Below, piece after piece: positions 42,548 to 52,519 of a stretch of 64,000 nt of DNA. The stretch's first letter is position 1. Each line of letters starts with the position of its first letter. Under the pieces are notes generated by a model. It did not search any database, was not told where the DNA came from, and worked only from the letters and a program-made list of their open reading frames with translations. The stretch is from a virus, in IMG/VR virus record IMGVR_UViG_3300034117_000713, positions 87,089-151,088 of that record; one strand, given 5' to 3'. A program made the translations under genes and the position numbers.

Positions 42548-43320
42548 CTAAAGGTTATCTAGTTATGGCACAAGGCGAACAATATGCCAGACAGGCAGAA
42601 GCACTAGCCCGCAGTATATCTTCTACTCAGTCCTGTGTTAGTCGACTAAGTGTAATTACAGATCAAGAAGTTGATCATAGTTTATTTGATCAAGTAATCA
42701 GACTACCGGTAGATCTTGCATCTACCTCTAAGTGGAAAATTGAAAACCGTGTTCAGTTCTATGATCTTACACCTTATAACGAAACAGTTATATTAGATAG
42801 CGATATGTTATTCTTATCGGATGTCAGTCATTGGTGGGCACATTTAGAAAAATATGAATTATTATTAACTGACAAAGTGAAAACATATAGAGGAGAATGG
42901 ATAGGAACAAATAATCCGTATCGATATGCCTTTACAACTCATAAGCTGCCTAATGTATATTCTGCGTTTACATATTTTAAAAAGACTCAGTTAACTGCTG
43001 AGTTCTTTGCATTAGTAAAACAGATTGTGCTAAATTGGGACACATGGGTCTATAGATATACTCCAGATTATATACAGAAATCTCCGTCCATTGATCTTGC
43101 AATGGCCATTGCTGTTGATATCATGGGGATAAACGCAGAAGTTACTAGTAAAGAACAATTTCCAACATTTACTCATATGAAAGGAAAAATACAAGGATGG
43201 AGAAGCGGAGTTGATGAGTGGACAGCGGTTGTTAATTCTCACTGGTCAGCAGATGGACTGCGATTAAACTCGCACCTTCAGACTGGAATATTGCATTATG
43301 TTAAAAAGGATTTTGTATGA
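42544..43320 (+). CDS. glycosyltransferase-like protein (paralogue)
   Basis: A 258-residue protein. GYLVMAQGEQYARQAEALAR opens the fold, NETVILDSDMLFL (about 79-91) gives D-x-D, and TYFKKTQLTAEFFAL matches its upstream neighbour. It probably arose by tandem duplication and adds the next sugar. Overlaps by 4 bp on both sides. Confidence 0.75.
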   Translation: MTKGYLVMAQGEQYARQAEALARSISSTQSCVSRLSVITDQEVDHSLFDQVIRLPVDLASTSKWKIENRVQFYDLTPYNETVILDSDMLFLSDVSHWWAHLEKYELLLTDKVKTYRGEWIGTNNPYRYAFTTHKLPNVYSAFTYFKKTQLTAEFFALVKQIVLNWDTWVYRYTPDYIQKSPSIDLAMAIAVDIMGINAEVTSKEQFPTFTHMKGKIQGWRSGVDEWTAVVNSHWSADGLRLNSHLQTGILHYVKKDFV

Positions 43321-43859
43321 TTGTATACTATAATCCAGAGAATGGTAATCTACTAGGCATGTCCTATAAGATTGATCCTGCAAAAGATCAATACTACTTT
43401 GAAACAAATGATCCTATTGCAGAAAAGATATTTCTAGGACAAGAAAAAATAATCAAGTATTATGCTGTGGTTCGATCTGGTCCTATTCGAGAAGGTTTTT
43501 TAAAACTAAAGCACTCTAATAACTCTGATATTAATAATATTAAGAATCGACTAATTGAAATTAAACAAATTGATTCTGCAGAGTTAACTGTTCAACAGGA
43601 CATTGCAAATAAAACTATAACTGTTAGTATTCAGCCCTCTACTCTTGTATGGTGGGAGTTAGATCAGTTTTATTCTAAAAAAGAATGTATAATAGTTGCG
43701 TGTGCATCAAATAATCCTTATGTACCTTATTGGTCTAGATCTTTTACCTATGTAGATTTACAGCATGAAGTTGTTATACCTTATACATGCACCGATGCTA
43801 TAACATTTTACACTACTAAATTATTTGATTCATATAAACATGAAGTTAAACCTATCTGA
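43317..43859 (+). CDS. hypothetical protein
   Basis: A 180-residue protein, strand-rich and A/T-rich in codons. It could be a beta-sandwich or carbohydrate-binding module, given its place among glycosyltransferase genes; this is inference. Overlaps by 4 bp upstream and 20 bp downstream. Confidence 0.65.
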   Translation: MIVYYNPENGNLLGMSYKIDPAKDQYYFETNDPIAEKIFLGQEKIIKYYAVVRSGPIREGFLKLKHSNNSDINNIKNRLIEIKQIDSAELTVQQDIANKTITVSIQPSTLVWWELDQFYSKKECIIVACASNNPYVPYWSRSFTYVDLQHEVVIPYTCTDAITFYTTKLFDSYKHEVKPI

Positions 43860-44763
43860 AATAGACTGCATCTTTCTAAGCTATGACGAACCTAATGCTG
43901 ATAAAAATTGGGCAGACTTATTAAACAAAGCACCTTGGGCAAAGCGTGTTCACGGTGTCAAAGGCAGTGATGCCGCACACAAAGCCTGTGCTAACCTTAG
44001 CGAAACTGAACACTTTGTCACAGTTGATGCAGACAATATTGTTGATGCAGAATTCTTTAACTTAACAATAGATACTGATAAACTACCCAAGCAAGATCAG
44101 ACACAGCTCAGTTGGGCAGGCCGTAATACTATCAACGGATTGGTATACGGTAACGGTGGATTGAAATGCTGGACTAAAACATTTGTCTTGAATATGCGTA
44201 CACATGAGGATGCAGACTCAAACACTAATCAAGTAGACTTCTGCTGGCAAGACAATTATGTACAAATGGCTGACTGTTATTCCACAGTACATAATAATGC
44301 CAGCACATTGCAGGCATGGAGAGCAGGCTTCCGTGAAGGAGTTAAGATGACACTCAATCGAGGACTACGACAAGAACTATTACATCCAAAACGTCAACTA
44401 GGCGATCGAAACTATCGTAGATTGATAATGTGGTGCTCAGTAGGGCAAGATGTAGCAAATGGACTTTGGGCAATACATGGTGCCAGACTAGGATGTTACA
44501 TGACCAACTGTACTGATTGGAACTATGTACAGGTTAGAGATTTTGAATATCTAACAGAGTATTTTAATAACAATATTGCTAACATGGCCGAAGACATGCT
44601 ACAATCTAGTAGTGTCAGTCTCGGCAACGATCTAAGATCTAAATTGAATTTACCAGTTGCGGATCTAGACGCTACGCAGAGCAAGTTCTTTAAAGAAGTT
44701 TGGATCAATCCTCCTAGAACAAACACTGCACTTACTGAACGAGAAGTCACCTGGGATTTATGA
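43840..44763 (+). CDS. glycosyltransferase-like protein
   Basis: A protein of 307 residues from the ATG at 43840. CIFLSYDEPNADKNW (about 9-23), RVHGVKGSDAAHKAC and HFVTVDADNIVD (about 59-70, D-x-D) define a family repeated in the next gene. A long C-terminal region with WRAGFREGVKM follows. A nucleotide-sugar transferase is likely; the acceptor is unknown. Confidence 0.7.
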   Translation: MKLNLSEIDCIFLSYDEPNADKNWADLLNKAPWAKRVHGVKGSDAAHKACANLSETEHFVTVDADNIVDAEFFNLTIDTDKLPKQDQTQLSWAGRNTINGLVYGNGGLKCWTKTFVLNMRTHEDADSNTNQVDFCWQDNYVQMADCYSTVHNNASTLQAWRAGFREGVKMTLNRGLRQELLHPKRQLGDRNYRRLIMWCSVGQDVANGLWAIHGARLGCYMTNCTDWNYVQVRDFEYLTEYFNNNIANMAEDMLQSSSVSLGNDLRSKLNLPVADLDATQSKFFKEVWINPPRTNTALTEREVTWDL

Positions 44764-45944
44764 TTATAATAGACAAAGATAAAGTACAGTCAGTTACATG
44801 GAAGGATAATCCTGCCACGTATGATCAACGACTGCATCAACTAGGTCAGGGCTTTGATGAATTTATTATTGTTAATCCTATATTTGATGATTGGATACTA
44901 GACTATATCAATACTGACTTATCAGCAGATCATTGTATAATGTGGGTTAAGAAGGACAAATGGATTGCTAAAAAATTTAAAGGAACCTGGACTCCTGCTG
45001 ACGGCTGGCAGGTAATTGAGTGCGACTTTAAAGTCGCAAAGGTAAATGAGTTCGATCTAGTAGAAGAGTTTAATCCTGACATCCCCGCCAACTTGTTCAA
45101 ACCAATCACTCAATCAATTGAGCCAGAGGATTACAATTTAGAGCATGTGTGGTATCTAGATCCTAAGTACTTTGCTGGAGACAAAATTTGGGTTAAGAAG
45201 ATACGTGCATGTGAACACCCTTTAGATATTAAAGACATGGGATATGTTACTCCTGAAATTGTCGATGAACTAGACGTTATCTTTATCAGTTACGATGAAC
45301 CTAACGCAGACAGCAATTGGAATAAGGTATTAAGTCGAGTACCATTTGCCCAACGAGTACACGGAGTTAAAGGAATATTTGAAGCACACAAAGCAGCAGC
45401 CAAATTAGCACAGACAGATATGTTTTGGGTAGTAGATGGTGATGCAACATTATTAGATGATTGGTCCTTTGATTACCAGCCAAATATATTCAATAGGAAT
45501 TGCATACATGTCTGGCCTAGCCGCAACGCAGTTAATGGTTTAGAATACGGATATGGTGGCGTAAAATTATTCCCTAGACAACTATTACTAGATGCACAGA
45601 CTTGGAATGTTGATCTAACCACTGGACTAGGTACTAAGTTAAAAGTAATGAAACAGGTTAGTAACGTTACTGCATTTAATACAGATCCTTTTAGCACATG
45701 GCGTAGTGCGTTTAGGGAATGTGCTAAACTAGCTGCCGGAACTATTAAGAATCAGATAGACGACGAGACTACCTATCGATTAGATATTTGGTGCAACACA
45801 GCATTAGGGGATTTTAGTCAATATGCTGTTCTCGGAGCGGTTGCTGGAAAACAATACGGGGAAGAGAATAAATCAAACTCTTCTGCACTAAGATTAATAA
45901 ATGACCGTGTATGGTTAAAAGAGAAATTTAATGAACAAATTTGA
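44760..45944 (+). CDS. glycosyltransferase-like protein with extra N-terminal domain
   Basis: 394 residues. The C-terminal part (from about 170: VIFISYDEPNADSNW, RVHGVKGIFEAHKAA, FWVVDGDATLLD) copies the previous protein. The first 165 residues are an added domain (IIIDKDKVQSVTWKDNP...). The D-G-D replaces D-A-D, which still allows metal binding. Overlaps by 4 bp upstream and 14 bp downstream. Confidence 0.7.
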   Translation: MIIIDKDKVQSVTWKDNPATYDQRLHQLGQGFDEFIIVNPIFDDWILDYINTDLSADHCIMWVKKDKWIAKKFKGTWTPADGWQVIECDFKVAKVNEFDLVEEFNPDIPANLFKPITQSIEPEDYNLEHVWYLDPKYFAGDKIWVKKIRACEHPLDIKDMGYVTPEIVDELDVIFISYDEPNADSNWNKVLSRVPFAQRVHGVKGIFEAHKAAAKLAQTDMFWVVDGDATLLDDWSFDYQPNIFNRNCIHVWPSRNAVNGLEYGYGGVKLFPRQLLLDAQTWNVDLTTGLGTKLKVMKQVSNVTAFNTDPFSTWRSAFRECAKLAAGTIKNQIDDETTYRLDIWCNTALGDFSQYAVLGAVAGKQYGEENKSNSSALRLINDRVWLKEKFNEQI

Positions 45945-47250
45945 AAAAGATATAGAACAGATAATGCCTACCTTCTGTGCCATACCATTCGTTAGTATGG
46001 TGGTTAATACAGACGCAACTGTGCAACCTTGTTGTATGATGCAACGCAATACACACAGGCTAAAAGATGTTAACGGAAAAGTTCTCACAATAAATGAAAA
46101 ATTATCTGATTCTTGGAATTCTAATGAAATGAAATTCATCAGAACAGAAATGGTATCAGGTAATAAACTAGTAGGATGTAAAGTTTGTTACTTGCAAGAA
46201 AGTAGTGGACGGACCAGCAATCGACAATATGCTAATTCTGAATGGAGTAATAAATTAGGCAGCAAGCATATGTTTGACCTAATTGACAAAGCAGTGTTGA
46301 ACGGTGGCGAACTTGATTATAGTCTTGCTTATCTAGATTTGCGATTAGGAAACTTATGTAATTTAAAATGCAGAATGTGTAGCCCTTTTAATAGCAGTCA
46401 AATTGCAAAAGAGCACATGGAATTAGAAAAGAAAGACGAAGCTTATAAAGTAGTTTGGGCAAAGACATTTGGTAGATTTGACAGCAGAATTAATGATGTT
46501 CAATCGTGGTTTGAAAGAGACTTTTTATGGGATCAAATCATTGACCTAATTCCTTCCTTAAAGAAAGTATATATGACAGGCGGAGAACCTACGCTAATTC
46601 AAAATAACTTTAAGTTCATGAATGAATGTATACGTAAAGGCCGTAGAGATATTGTACTGTTTTTTAACACTAACTGCACTAACGTAAACAAGAAGTTTAC
46701 CAGTTTAATTGGGCAGTTTGGCAGAGTTAATATCAATGCCAGTGTTGATGGTGTGGGTGCAGTTAACGATTACATTAGGAGTCCTAGTCATTGGGAACAG
46801 ATAAGTGCAAACGTAGAAACTTTGGCACAGATGCCTAATGTACATTTGGGATTAACACCTACAGTTCAGGTATATAATGTGTTTAATCTTGTTGACACAC
46901 TAAAATGGGTTGATACACTCAACACCAAATACAGGAAAAATATATTTGTTGACTTTTTAATTAATGTGCATCCTTCACATTTGTCTGTAACAATATTGCC
47001 AGATGAAATTAGAAATAAAGTAGCTAATGATCTAATAGAATACAAAAATACACATTTGACCAGTAGCAGTCCAGAGCTAACTGTTAACAGTGTAAACGGT
47101 ATTATTGGCTTATTGCAAAAGCCTAGGGCAGCAGATTGGCAAGAACAATTAGCACGATTCAAAATTTATACGCACTCGCTAGATGTTGAAAGAAGTCAAA
47201 GTCTTAGATCTATCAGTGCAGAATTAGCGGATTTAATAAATGAAGAGTAA
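45931..47250 (+). CDS. radical SAM/SPASM-type protein
   Basis: 439 residues. An N-terminal FCAIPF...VQPCC segment (about 16-38) and a distal Cys pair (CKVCYLQES, about 83-91) resemble an auxiliary cluster site. The radical SAM motif CNLKCRMC lies at about 144-151, and the GGEPTL segment at about 217-222. Such twitch/SPASM enzymes modify peptides or sugars. Tandem with a paralogue (11-bp overlap). Confidence 0.82.
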   Translation: MNKFEKDIEQIMPTFCAIPFVSMVVNTDATVQPCCMMQRNTHRLKDVNGKVLTINEKLSDSWNSNEMKFIRTEMVSGNKLVGCKVCYLQESSGRTSNRQYANSEWSNKLGSKHMFDLIDKAVLNGGELDYSLAYLDLRLGNLCNLKCRMCSPFNSSQIAKEHMELEKKDEAYKVVWAKTFGRFDSRINDVQSWFERDFLWDQIIDLIPSLKKVYMTGGEPTLIQNNFKFMNECIRKGRRDIVLFFNTNCTNVNKKFTSLIGQFGRVNINASVDGVGAVNDYIRSPSHWEQISANVETLAQMPNVHLGLTPTVQVYNVFNLVDTLKWVDTLNTKYRKNIFVDFLINVHPSHLSVTILPDEIRNKVANDLIEYKNTHLTSSSPELTVNSVNGIIGLLQKPRAADWQEQLARFKIYTHSLDVERSQSLRSISAELADLINEE

Positions 47251-48475
47251 AACATTCTGTATCTTACCGTGGACACATATTGCTACCTACACAGATGGTA
47301 GTGCATTATTGTGCTGTGTATCCGGAAGTGAACATAACCTAAACCTAAACAACATGTCTTTGCAAGAAGTTTGGAATAGTGATCACTTTAAATCAGCAAG
47401 AAAAAATATGCTACAAGGCCTACCTGTTAAAAACTGTTCTGCCTGTTATAAAGAAGAACAGGTAGGCATACACAGTCATAGGCAGATTGAAAATCATATA
47501 TGGAAAGGTAAGTTAGGCGAAGACTATATTGATGAACTAGTTGCCAGTACTAATGAAGACGGGTCACTAGATACTGATTGGATCACTTTAGATCTAAGAC
47601 TAGGTAATACCTGTAACCTGCAATGTGTGATGTGTCGACCTATTGATTCTAGTAAATGGGTCAAACATGCAACTATTTTAAAACAAGAACTTAAGACAGA
47701 AGCCAAGTGGGATTGGAAACATAAAGTTGACAACTACTCTACAAACAACTTTGAATGGTATAAAGACGATAAGTTCTTAGAAGACTTTTATAATTCTGCA
47801 ACAGATATCAAACATATTATATTTGGCGGCGGAGAACCTTTATACATTAAAGAGCACAAGGAGATACTGACTAAGTTAGTAGAATCTGGTGCAAGCAAGA
47901 ATATTGACCTACGATATCATACCAATGGTACAATCTACGATAAAGAAGTTGTTGAACTATGGACTAAGTTTAAGTATGTTGACGTTATGATCAGTATCGA
48001 CGGCGGCAAGGAGATTAACGATTATATTAGATACCCTGCCGACTGGGATACCATTGAACGTAACCTACATTTGTACGACACTACTCCTGCTAATATTGAT
48101 ATTAAAATACTATGCACAGTGCAGGCCTTAAACATTTACTATCTGCCTGAGTTTGCAGATTGGTTGCTGATGCAGAACTATAAAAAGATCAGTAAGCCTA
48201 GACTGGATGGCATCTTTCATACCGGCACTCTACATTATCCTCAATACCTCTGCACTAAAGTATTACCCAAACACACAAAGGACAAAGTTGCCGAAAAGAT
48301 ATATCGCTATGCAGAACAGCATACAGATAATCCCGCTATTCAACGACTAAAGAAAATGATAGACTTTATGAATAGTGAAGACTGGAGCAGTAAGTTAGAT
48401 CAAACTGTTGAATACATTGATAAGTTAGATACTTTACGTTCTACCAACAGCGAGTTTTTCAAGAAGTTACTATGA
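47240..48475 (+). CDS. radical SAM/SPASM-type protein (paralogue)
   Basis: 411 residues with the same order: FCILPWTHIATYTDGSALLC (about 5-24), a Cys pair in NCSACYKEEQ (about 73-82), radical SAM motif CNLQCVMC (about 128-135) and FGGGEPLY (about 194-201). It may act sequentially with, or as a dimer of, the upstream enzyme. Starts inside the upstream gene. Confidence 0.82.
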   Translation: MKSKTFCILPWTHIATYTDGSALLCCVSGSEHNLNLNNMSLQEVWNSDHFKSARKNMLQGLPVKNCSACYKEEQVGIHSHRQIENHIWKGKLGEDYIDELVASTNEDGSLDTDWITLDLRLGNTCNLQCVMCRPIDSSKWVKHATILKQELKTEAKWDWKHKVDNYSTNNFEWYKDDKFLEDFYNSATDIKHIIFGGGEPLYIKEHKEILTKLVESGASKNIDLRYHTNGTIYDKEVVELWTKFKYVDVMISIDGGKEINDYIRYPADWDTIERNLHLYDTTPANIDIKILCTVQALNIYYLPEFADWLLMQNYKKISKPRLDGIFHTGTLHYPQYLCTKVLPKHTKDKVAEKIYRYAEQHTDNPAIQRLKKMIDFMNSEDWSSKLDQTVEYIDKLDTLRSTNSEFFKKLL

Positions 48476-49422
48476 AAGATACATTTTTAGAAGTTAAGAT
48501 CAAAGATAAGTTTGATCAATATCATTATATAACATACAAAGTTCAGAAATCACACCTCGCTGCTCGATGGGTAGGCTTGACTAAATTAAATCTAAAAAAT
48601 CCTAGACATGCATTTACCAGTTCATTCAATAATAGGACAGCATTAGATGTTCCTGAAATAACCCAACAGATTAATCATATTGTTTTAAAGATAAATCAAC
48701 TTTATGATAAGGTACTGCCTACTTACGAAGTAATTGATAATCCCAAGTTAAACTATCTTCACGAAGAATTTGAAATATTTGGAGAACGATATGACGAGCT
48801 AAAGTTGTCTAATAAGTTTAGCTATGAACTTGAGGATCGTTTCTTTGCGTTAAATGAACATATTCACATGTGTGAAGATGCTATGGTTACTGAACCCGGT
48901 ACATGGGGAGGTTTTGGTATTTTATATGATATACAACCTCTTGGCCTACACCTTTCTATAATGGAAATGGATAAGTTATTACTTGAAACTGGATTTTCTT
49001 GGGGACGATTATATTTAGGTTATAATACATTAGGTAAAGATTGGCTAGCTGTGGCTAAGGACAATGATGTAGAAGTAATTGTAAGAGATATGGTCAAGCC
49101 CCAGAAACGATTTGCCGCCGAAACCTGGCTAAACTTTAATATCGACCAAGAAGAGCAGAATAGAGTATCTTCGTTTATTAATTGGTGTAATGCACTGCCA
49201 TTTGATATACGAAAGAAAGTACCTTTCAACAACTTAAATCAATTAACACTAGGACGATTTCCTATAGGTGATATTGTTATTAACGATACATTTTTAAAGA
49301 TTGATCCTAATCCTGATCACTGGAAAACTTATAGACACGACTGTAAACTACAATGGAATCATAAAGTACTAACTACATTTAGATCTGTTGAAGATATTAG
49401 AATATATGAACAAGACAATTGA
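48472..49422 (+). CDS. hypothetical protein
   Basis: A 316-residue protein. A central helical region (LNYLHEEFEIFGERYDELKL) and a C-terminal beta region (SWGRLYLGYNTLGKDWLAVA) are seen, with no named motif. Overlaps of 4 and 17 bp tie it to the radical SAM and hydroxylase-like genes, so it is likely part of the same pathway. Confidence 0.7.
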   Translation: MKDTFLEVKIKDKFDQYHYITYKVQKSHLAARWVGLTKLNLKNPRHAFTSSFNNRTALDVPEITQQINHIVLKINQLYDKVLPTYEVIDNPKLNYLHEEFEIFGERYDELKLSNKFSYELEDRFFALNEHIHMCEDAMVTEPGTWGGFGILYDIQPLGLHLSIMEMDKLLLETGFSWGRLYLGYNTLGKDWLAVAKDNDVEVIVRDMVKPQKRFAAETWLNFNIDQEEQNRVSSFINWCNALPFDIRKKVPFNNLNQLTLGRFPIGDIVINDTFLKIDPNPDHWKTYRHDCKLQWNHKVLTTFRSVEDIRIYEQDN

Positions 49423-50074
49423 AACATTTTTGTTAGAGCACGAGCACAAGGTATGGATGCCAACCGAGTTTCCAAATAATTTATGGAACAGTGATTGGCC
49501 GTGGGCACCTGTATCGGTATCGGTAGATCAAACAAAGATTGCTAACGAGTTAACTAAGATAGAACATTTTTTTGTTCCGCATAGAGATAAAGATAAGATT
49601 AATAGTTACGGACATGAAGGTTGGGCTGCATTAACTTTACACGGGTTAGACTACGACAAGACTGAAAACTACGACAGATATGGACACACAGATGAAAGCA
49701 AATATAGATGGACAGAAGTTTGTGACTACTGCCCTTATATTGTTAATCTAATAAGAACACTACCGTTTTCTAGTTACGGTCGAGTTAGAATAATGAGGCT
49801 ATCCGCAGGCGGATACATTATGCCACACGTAGACGGCCCTGGCAGAATATTTGGCCCTTTAAATTTTGCATTAACACAACCAGAAGGTTGTCGCTTTGTG
49901 TTTAAGGATATAGGAACAGTTCCATTTAAAGTTGGAAGAGGATTTATGTTAGATATAGGCAGAGAACATATAGTGGTTAATGATTCTAATGAAGACCGAT
50001 ATCATATTATTATTCATGGCAAGCCTACACTTGCTATAACTAACTTAATAAAAGAATCTATTAAACAGTTATGA
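49406..50074 (+). CDS. aspartyl/asparaginyl beta-hydroxylase-like protein
   Basis: A protein of 222 residues from the ATG at 49406. RVRIMRLSAGGYIMPHVDGP (about 127-146) contains the H-x-D metal pair. GPLNFALTQPEGCRFVFKD and GRGFMLDIGREHIVVND (distal His) follow in the order of the 2-oxoglutarate/Fe(II) beta-hydroxylase fold. It may hydroxylate a peptide or glycan. A second family member lies at 51972. Confidence 0.75.
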   Translation: MNKTIETFLLEHEHKVWMPTEFPNNLWNSDWPWAPVSVSVDQTKIANELTKIEHFFVPHRDKDKINSYGHEGWAALTLHGLDYDKTENYDRYGHTDESKYRWTEVCDYCPYIVNLIRTLPFSSYGRVRIMRLSAGGYIMPHVDGPGRIFGPLNFALTQPEGCRFVFKDIGTVPFKVGRGFMLDIGREHIVVNDSNEDRYHIIIHGKPTLAITNLIKESIKQL

Positions 50075-51426
50075 ATATAGTACAAGGAAGATTTGAAAAT
50101 GATATAGACCTTGCGGTGTGTATATTTCCGTCTGACATGTTAAAACACGATCAGTTAAAAGATACTATGACTGATTATACAACATTTTATGCACATCGAT
50201 TAGAACAGATAAGTTCTAGATTAGATATTGTATATGCAGACAGCATTGACCAGGGATTAGAAAATTACAGTCAATATAAGCACATACTGTTTATGGCAGC
50301 AGGAGTTAGGATATATGATGCAGGCATTATCTTAGAGATAGTTGAAGAAATTGAAAAACATCCTAACTATCTAGCCGCAGCACATATCTTAGAATGGAAA
50401 GACAATTGGTATGAATTACACCATCAGTTTGTATTAGTTAATACAGATAGCTGGAATAAGATAGGCAAGCCTAAGTTTGGTAACTGGAATTCCGTCACAG
50501 AAGAATTAGTAGTAGTTGAGCGTAGCATAGAAAACTTCCACGACGATTATACACCTTTGTGGATTAAAGATACTGGTCGTCGAGAATTGCAACACCACAA
50601 TAAGCAAGGATGGAATTTTATTGATAAAGGTCTACGTGCAGGTTTAGAAATCATTAACTGGAATCAAAGTATTAGAAATAAACGTACCTATTACTATCCG
50701 GAAACTAATAGTGCATTATTCTTTAAATCATATAAGACTGCAACATTAGATCCCGGTGTTACTAACTTTAATCAGAAAAGATTAATCAGTGAAATGTCTG
50801 CTGGTGTTAGTAATCAAATATGGGCAATTAACAGCGAGCATATGTACATTCGTAATGGTGGCAAAACTTACGATATTGTGGCATTACCGGCTAGCGGGTT
50901 TAAGTATCTTGATATTTTTAAATCAAAGGCATTGTCGTCTTCTGGCGAGATAATCATTTACGATTACAATCAATTATCTCTCAATTGGATCTATCATATA
51001 TACAGTTCTAGTTCGATGGACATTAAGGAATTAGTTACTACCTTCCCACATCGAAAACATCTTAAATGGTTTGGATACAATAACACAAATATAATTGTTA
51101 ATGGAGAATTAGCAGACGGGTTCGTTGAAAGTTTTAAAGTAACTAAAGATTATTTTAATGGTAAGTTTGAGCAATACCTAACGCAGTTTAGAAATAGTCC
51201 TGTTAGATTTATCAAGACTGATCTAATATACAATTACCTTAATCTATTAAATGAAATAGGTGATAGCCATTGCCTATTTCATATTTCTAATATCTATGCA
51301 ACAGACTTTTTGGTCAGTGCAATAGGTCTTAAACAAGCAGATAGGTTATTTGATCGCTTTGCTGCAATCCTGCATCCTAATACAAAGATAATAGGTCATA
51401 CACCCAAAGGAAAGTTTCTAACATGA
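50071..51426 (+). CDS. hypothetical protein of the decoration operon
   Basis: 451 residues. The N-terminal 150 (IVYADSIDQGLENYSQYKHI, then LFMAAGVRIYD) have a GT-A-like strand order with no clear D-x-D. The C-terminal 200 look Rossmann-like. It may be a degenerate or unusual transferase. Overlaps by 4 bp on both sides. Confidence 0.65.
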   Translation: MNIVQGRFENDIDLAVCIFPSDMLKHDQLKDTMTDYTTFYAHRLEQISSRLDIVYADSIDQGLENYSQYKHILFMAAGVRIYDAGIILEIVEEIEKHPNYLAAAHILEWKDNWYELHHQFVLVNTDSWNKIGKPKFGNWNSVTEELVVVERSIENFHDDYTPLWIKDTGRRELQHHNKQGWNFIDKGLRAGLEIINWNQSIRNKRTYYYPETNSALFFKSYKTATLDPGVTNFNQKRLISEMSAGVSNQIWAINSEHMYIRNGGKTYDIVALPASGFKYLDIFKSKALSSSGEIIIYDYNQLSLNWIYHIYSSSSMDIKELVTTFPHRKHLKWFGYNNTNIIVNGELADGFVESFKVTKDYFNGKFEQYLTQFRNSPVRFIKTDLIYNYLNLLNEIGDSHCLFHISNIYATDFLVSAIGLKQADRLFDRFAAILHPNTKIIGHTPKGKFLT

Positions 51427-51968
51427 ATATAGACAAGGACGCATTTAGTAGCGGCCAGATTGGCAGTAAGATTTGGTTATGTGAAGAATTAGAAAAGACT
51501 GGTTGGTTATCTGATTTTACTTACATATACGGAGGCTGGCATGGCGTCACCGCATTTTTATTACTGAGCCGAGGTAAGTTTCAAGTCAATAGGATACGCA
51601 GTATTGACATTGACCCTGCCGCCGAGCCTATTGCCGATATGATTAATGAAAACTGGGTATGGCAGGAGTGGAAGTTTAAGGCATTCACAAATGATTGCAA
51701 TAACTTTGATCCTGTTTACGGAGATCTAATAATCAATACCAGTACAGAACATTTTGATAACATGGATTGGTTTAATAGAATTCCTAAAGGCACTCGAGTT
51801 GTATTGCAGGGCAATAACATGCCGCACGACGATCATGTCATACACTCAGAAACTTTAGCAGACTTTATTGAACAGTATCCATTGAGTGAGTGTGTGTTTG
51901 CAGGAGAAAAAGAATTTGTATATCCTAACTGGAAGTTTACTCGCTATATGATTATAGGAATTAAATAA
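51423..51968 (+). CDS. SAM-dependent methyltransferase-like protein
   Basis: A 181-residue protein. FTYIYGGWHGVTAFLLLSRG (about 36-55) resembles the glycine-rich SAM loop, and RIRSIDIDPAAEPIAD (about 61-76) is an acidic motif II. GDLIINTSTEHF (about 104-115) is motif IV. The target is unknown; a sugar or peptide is likely in this context. Confidence 0.7.
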   Translation: MNIDKDAFSSGQIGSKIWLCEELEKTGWLSDFTYIYGGWHGVTAFLLLSRGKFQVNRIRSIDIDPAAEPIADMINENWVWQEWKFKAFTNDCNNFDPVYGDLIINTSTEHFDNMDWFNRIPKGTRVVLQGNNMPHDDHVIHSETLADFIEQYPLSECVFAGEKEFVYPNWKFTRYMIIGIK

Positions 51969-51971
51969 ATT

Positions 51972-52502
51972 ATGTTTATTAAAAAACTTGAAATAACCGC
52001 CAACGGTGATCTAATTCGTGCAGGATTGGATACTGTGTTAACAATGACTCAGTGGGGTAGCGAAAATCAGATTGGGTTAACTTATCGTAAAAATGCTCAA
52101 AATCTCTGGAAAGACTGTGTGGGCAGTTTGTATGACAGAGAAACAGGACTTGATGTCGCAAACGAGCAAGATTTTACAGAATTAAACCCTGATATGCCTG
52201 ATTATGTAAAGTCTAAATTACATGAACTTGCAATACTTGAAAATATACAATTGGGCAGGATTAGATTTATGCGTCTTATGCCCAAGACTGGACTGTCAGT
52301 ACATGCTGATTCATCAGTTAGATATCATTTTGTTCTAAAAACTAACCCACATGCATATATTGCACACACTTTTCAAGCAGGTGCATTGTGCTTTCATATT
52401 CCTGCAGATGATACCTTTTATAAAGTTGATACTACCAAGCATCATTTTGTATACAACGGTGGCCACGAGCCTAGGATTCACCTAGTAGTTTGTCCTATTT
52501 AA
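51972..52502 (+). CDS. beta-hydroxylase-like protein
   Basis: A 176-residue protein. LGRIRFMRLMPKTGLSVHAD (about 93-112) has the H-x-D pair with the same R-x-R-x-MRL lead as the protein at 49406. RYHFVLKTNP and a distal KHHFVYNGGHEPRIHLVVC follow. It is a second, smaller 2-oxoglutarate oxygenase-like member of the operon. Confidence 0.7.
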   Translation: MFIKKLEITANGDLIRAGLDTVLTMTQWGSENQIGLTYRKNAQNLWKDCVGSLYDRETGLDVANEQDFTELNPDMPDYVKSKLHELAILENIQLGRIRFMRLMPKTGLSVHADSSVRYHFVLKTNPHAYIAHTFQAGALCFHIPADDTFYKVDTTKHHFVYNGGHEPRIHLVVCPI

Positions 52503-52508
52503 TTGCGA

Positions 52509-52514
52509 TAAATA
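52509..52514 (+). promoter_or_regulatory. late promoter element TAAATA
   Basis: GATAAATA ends 5 nt before the ATG at 52520. This is an internal promoter near the end of the decoration operon. Confidence 0.5.
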
Positions 52515-52519
52515 CAAGT

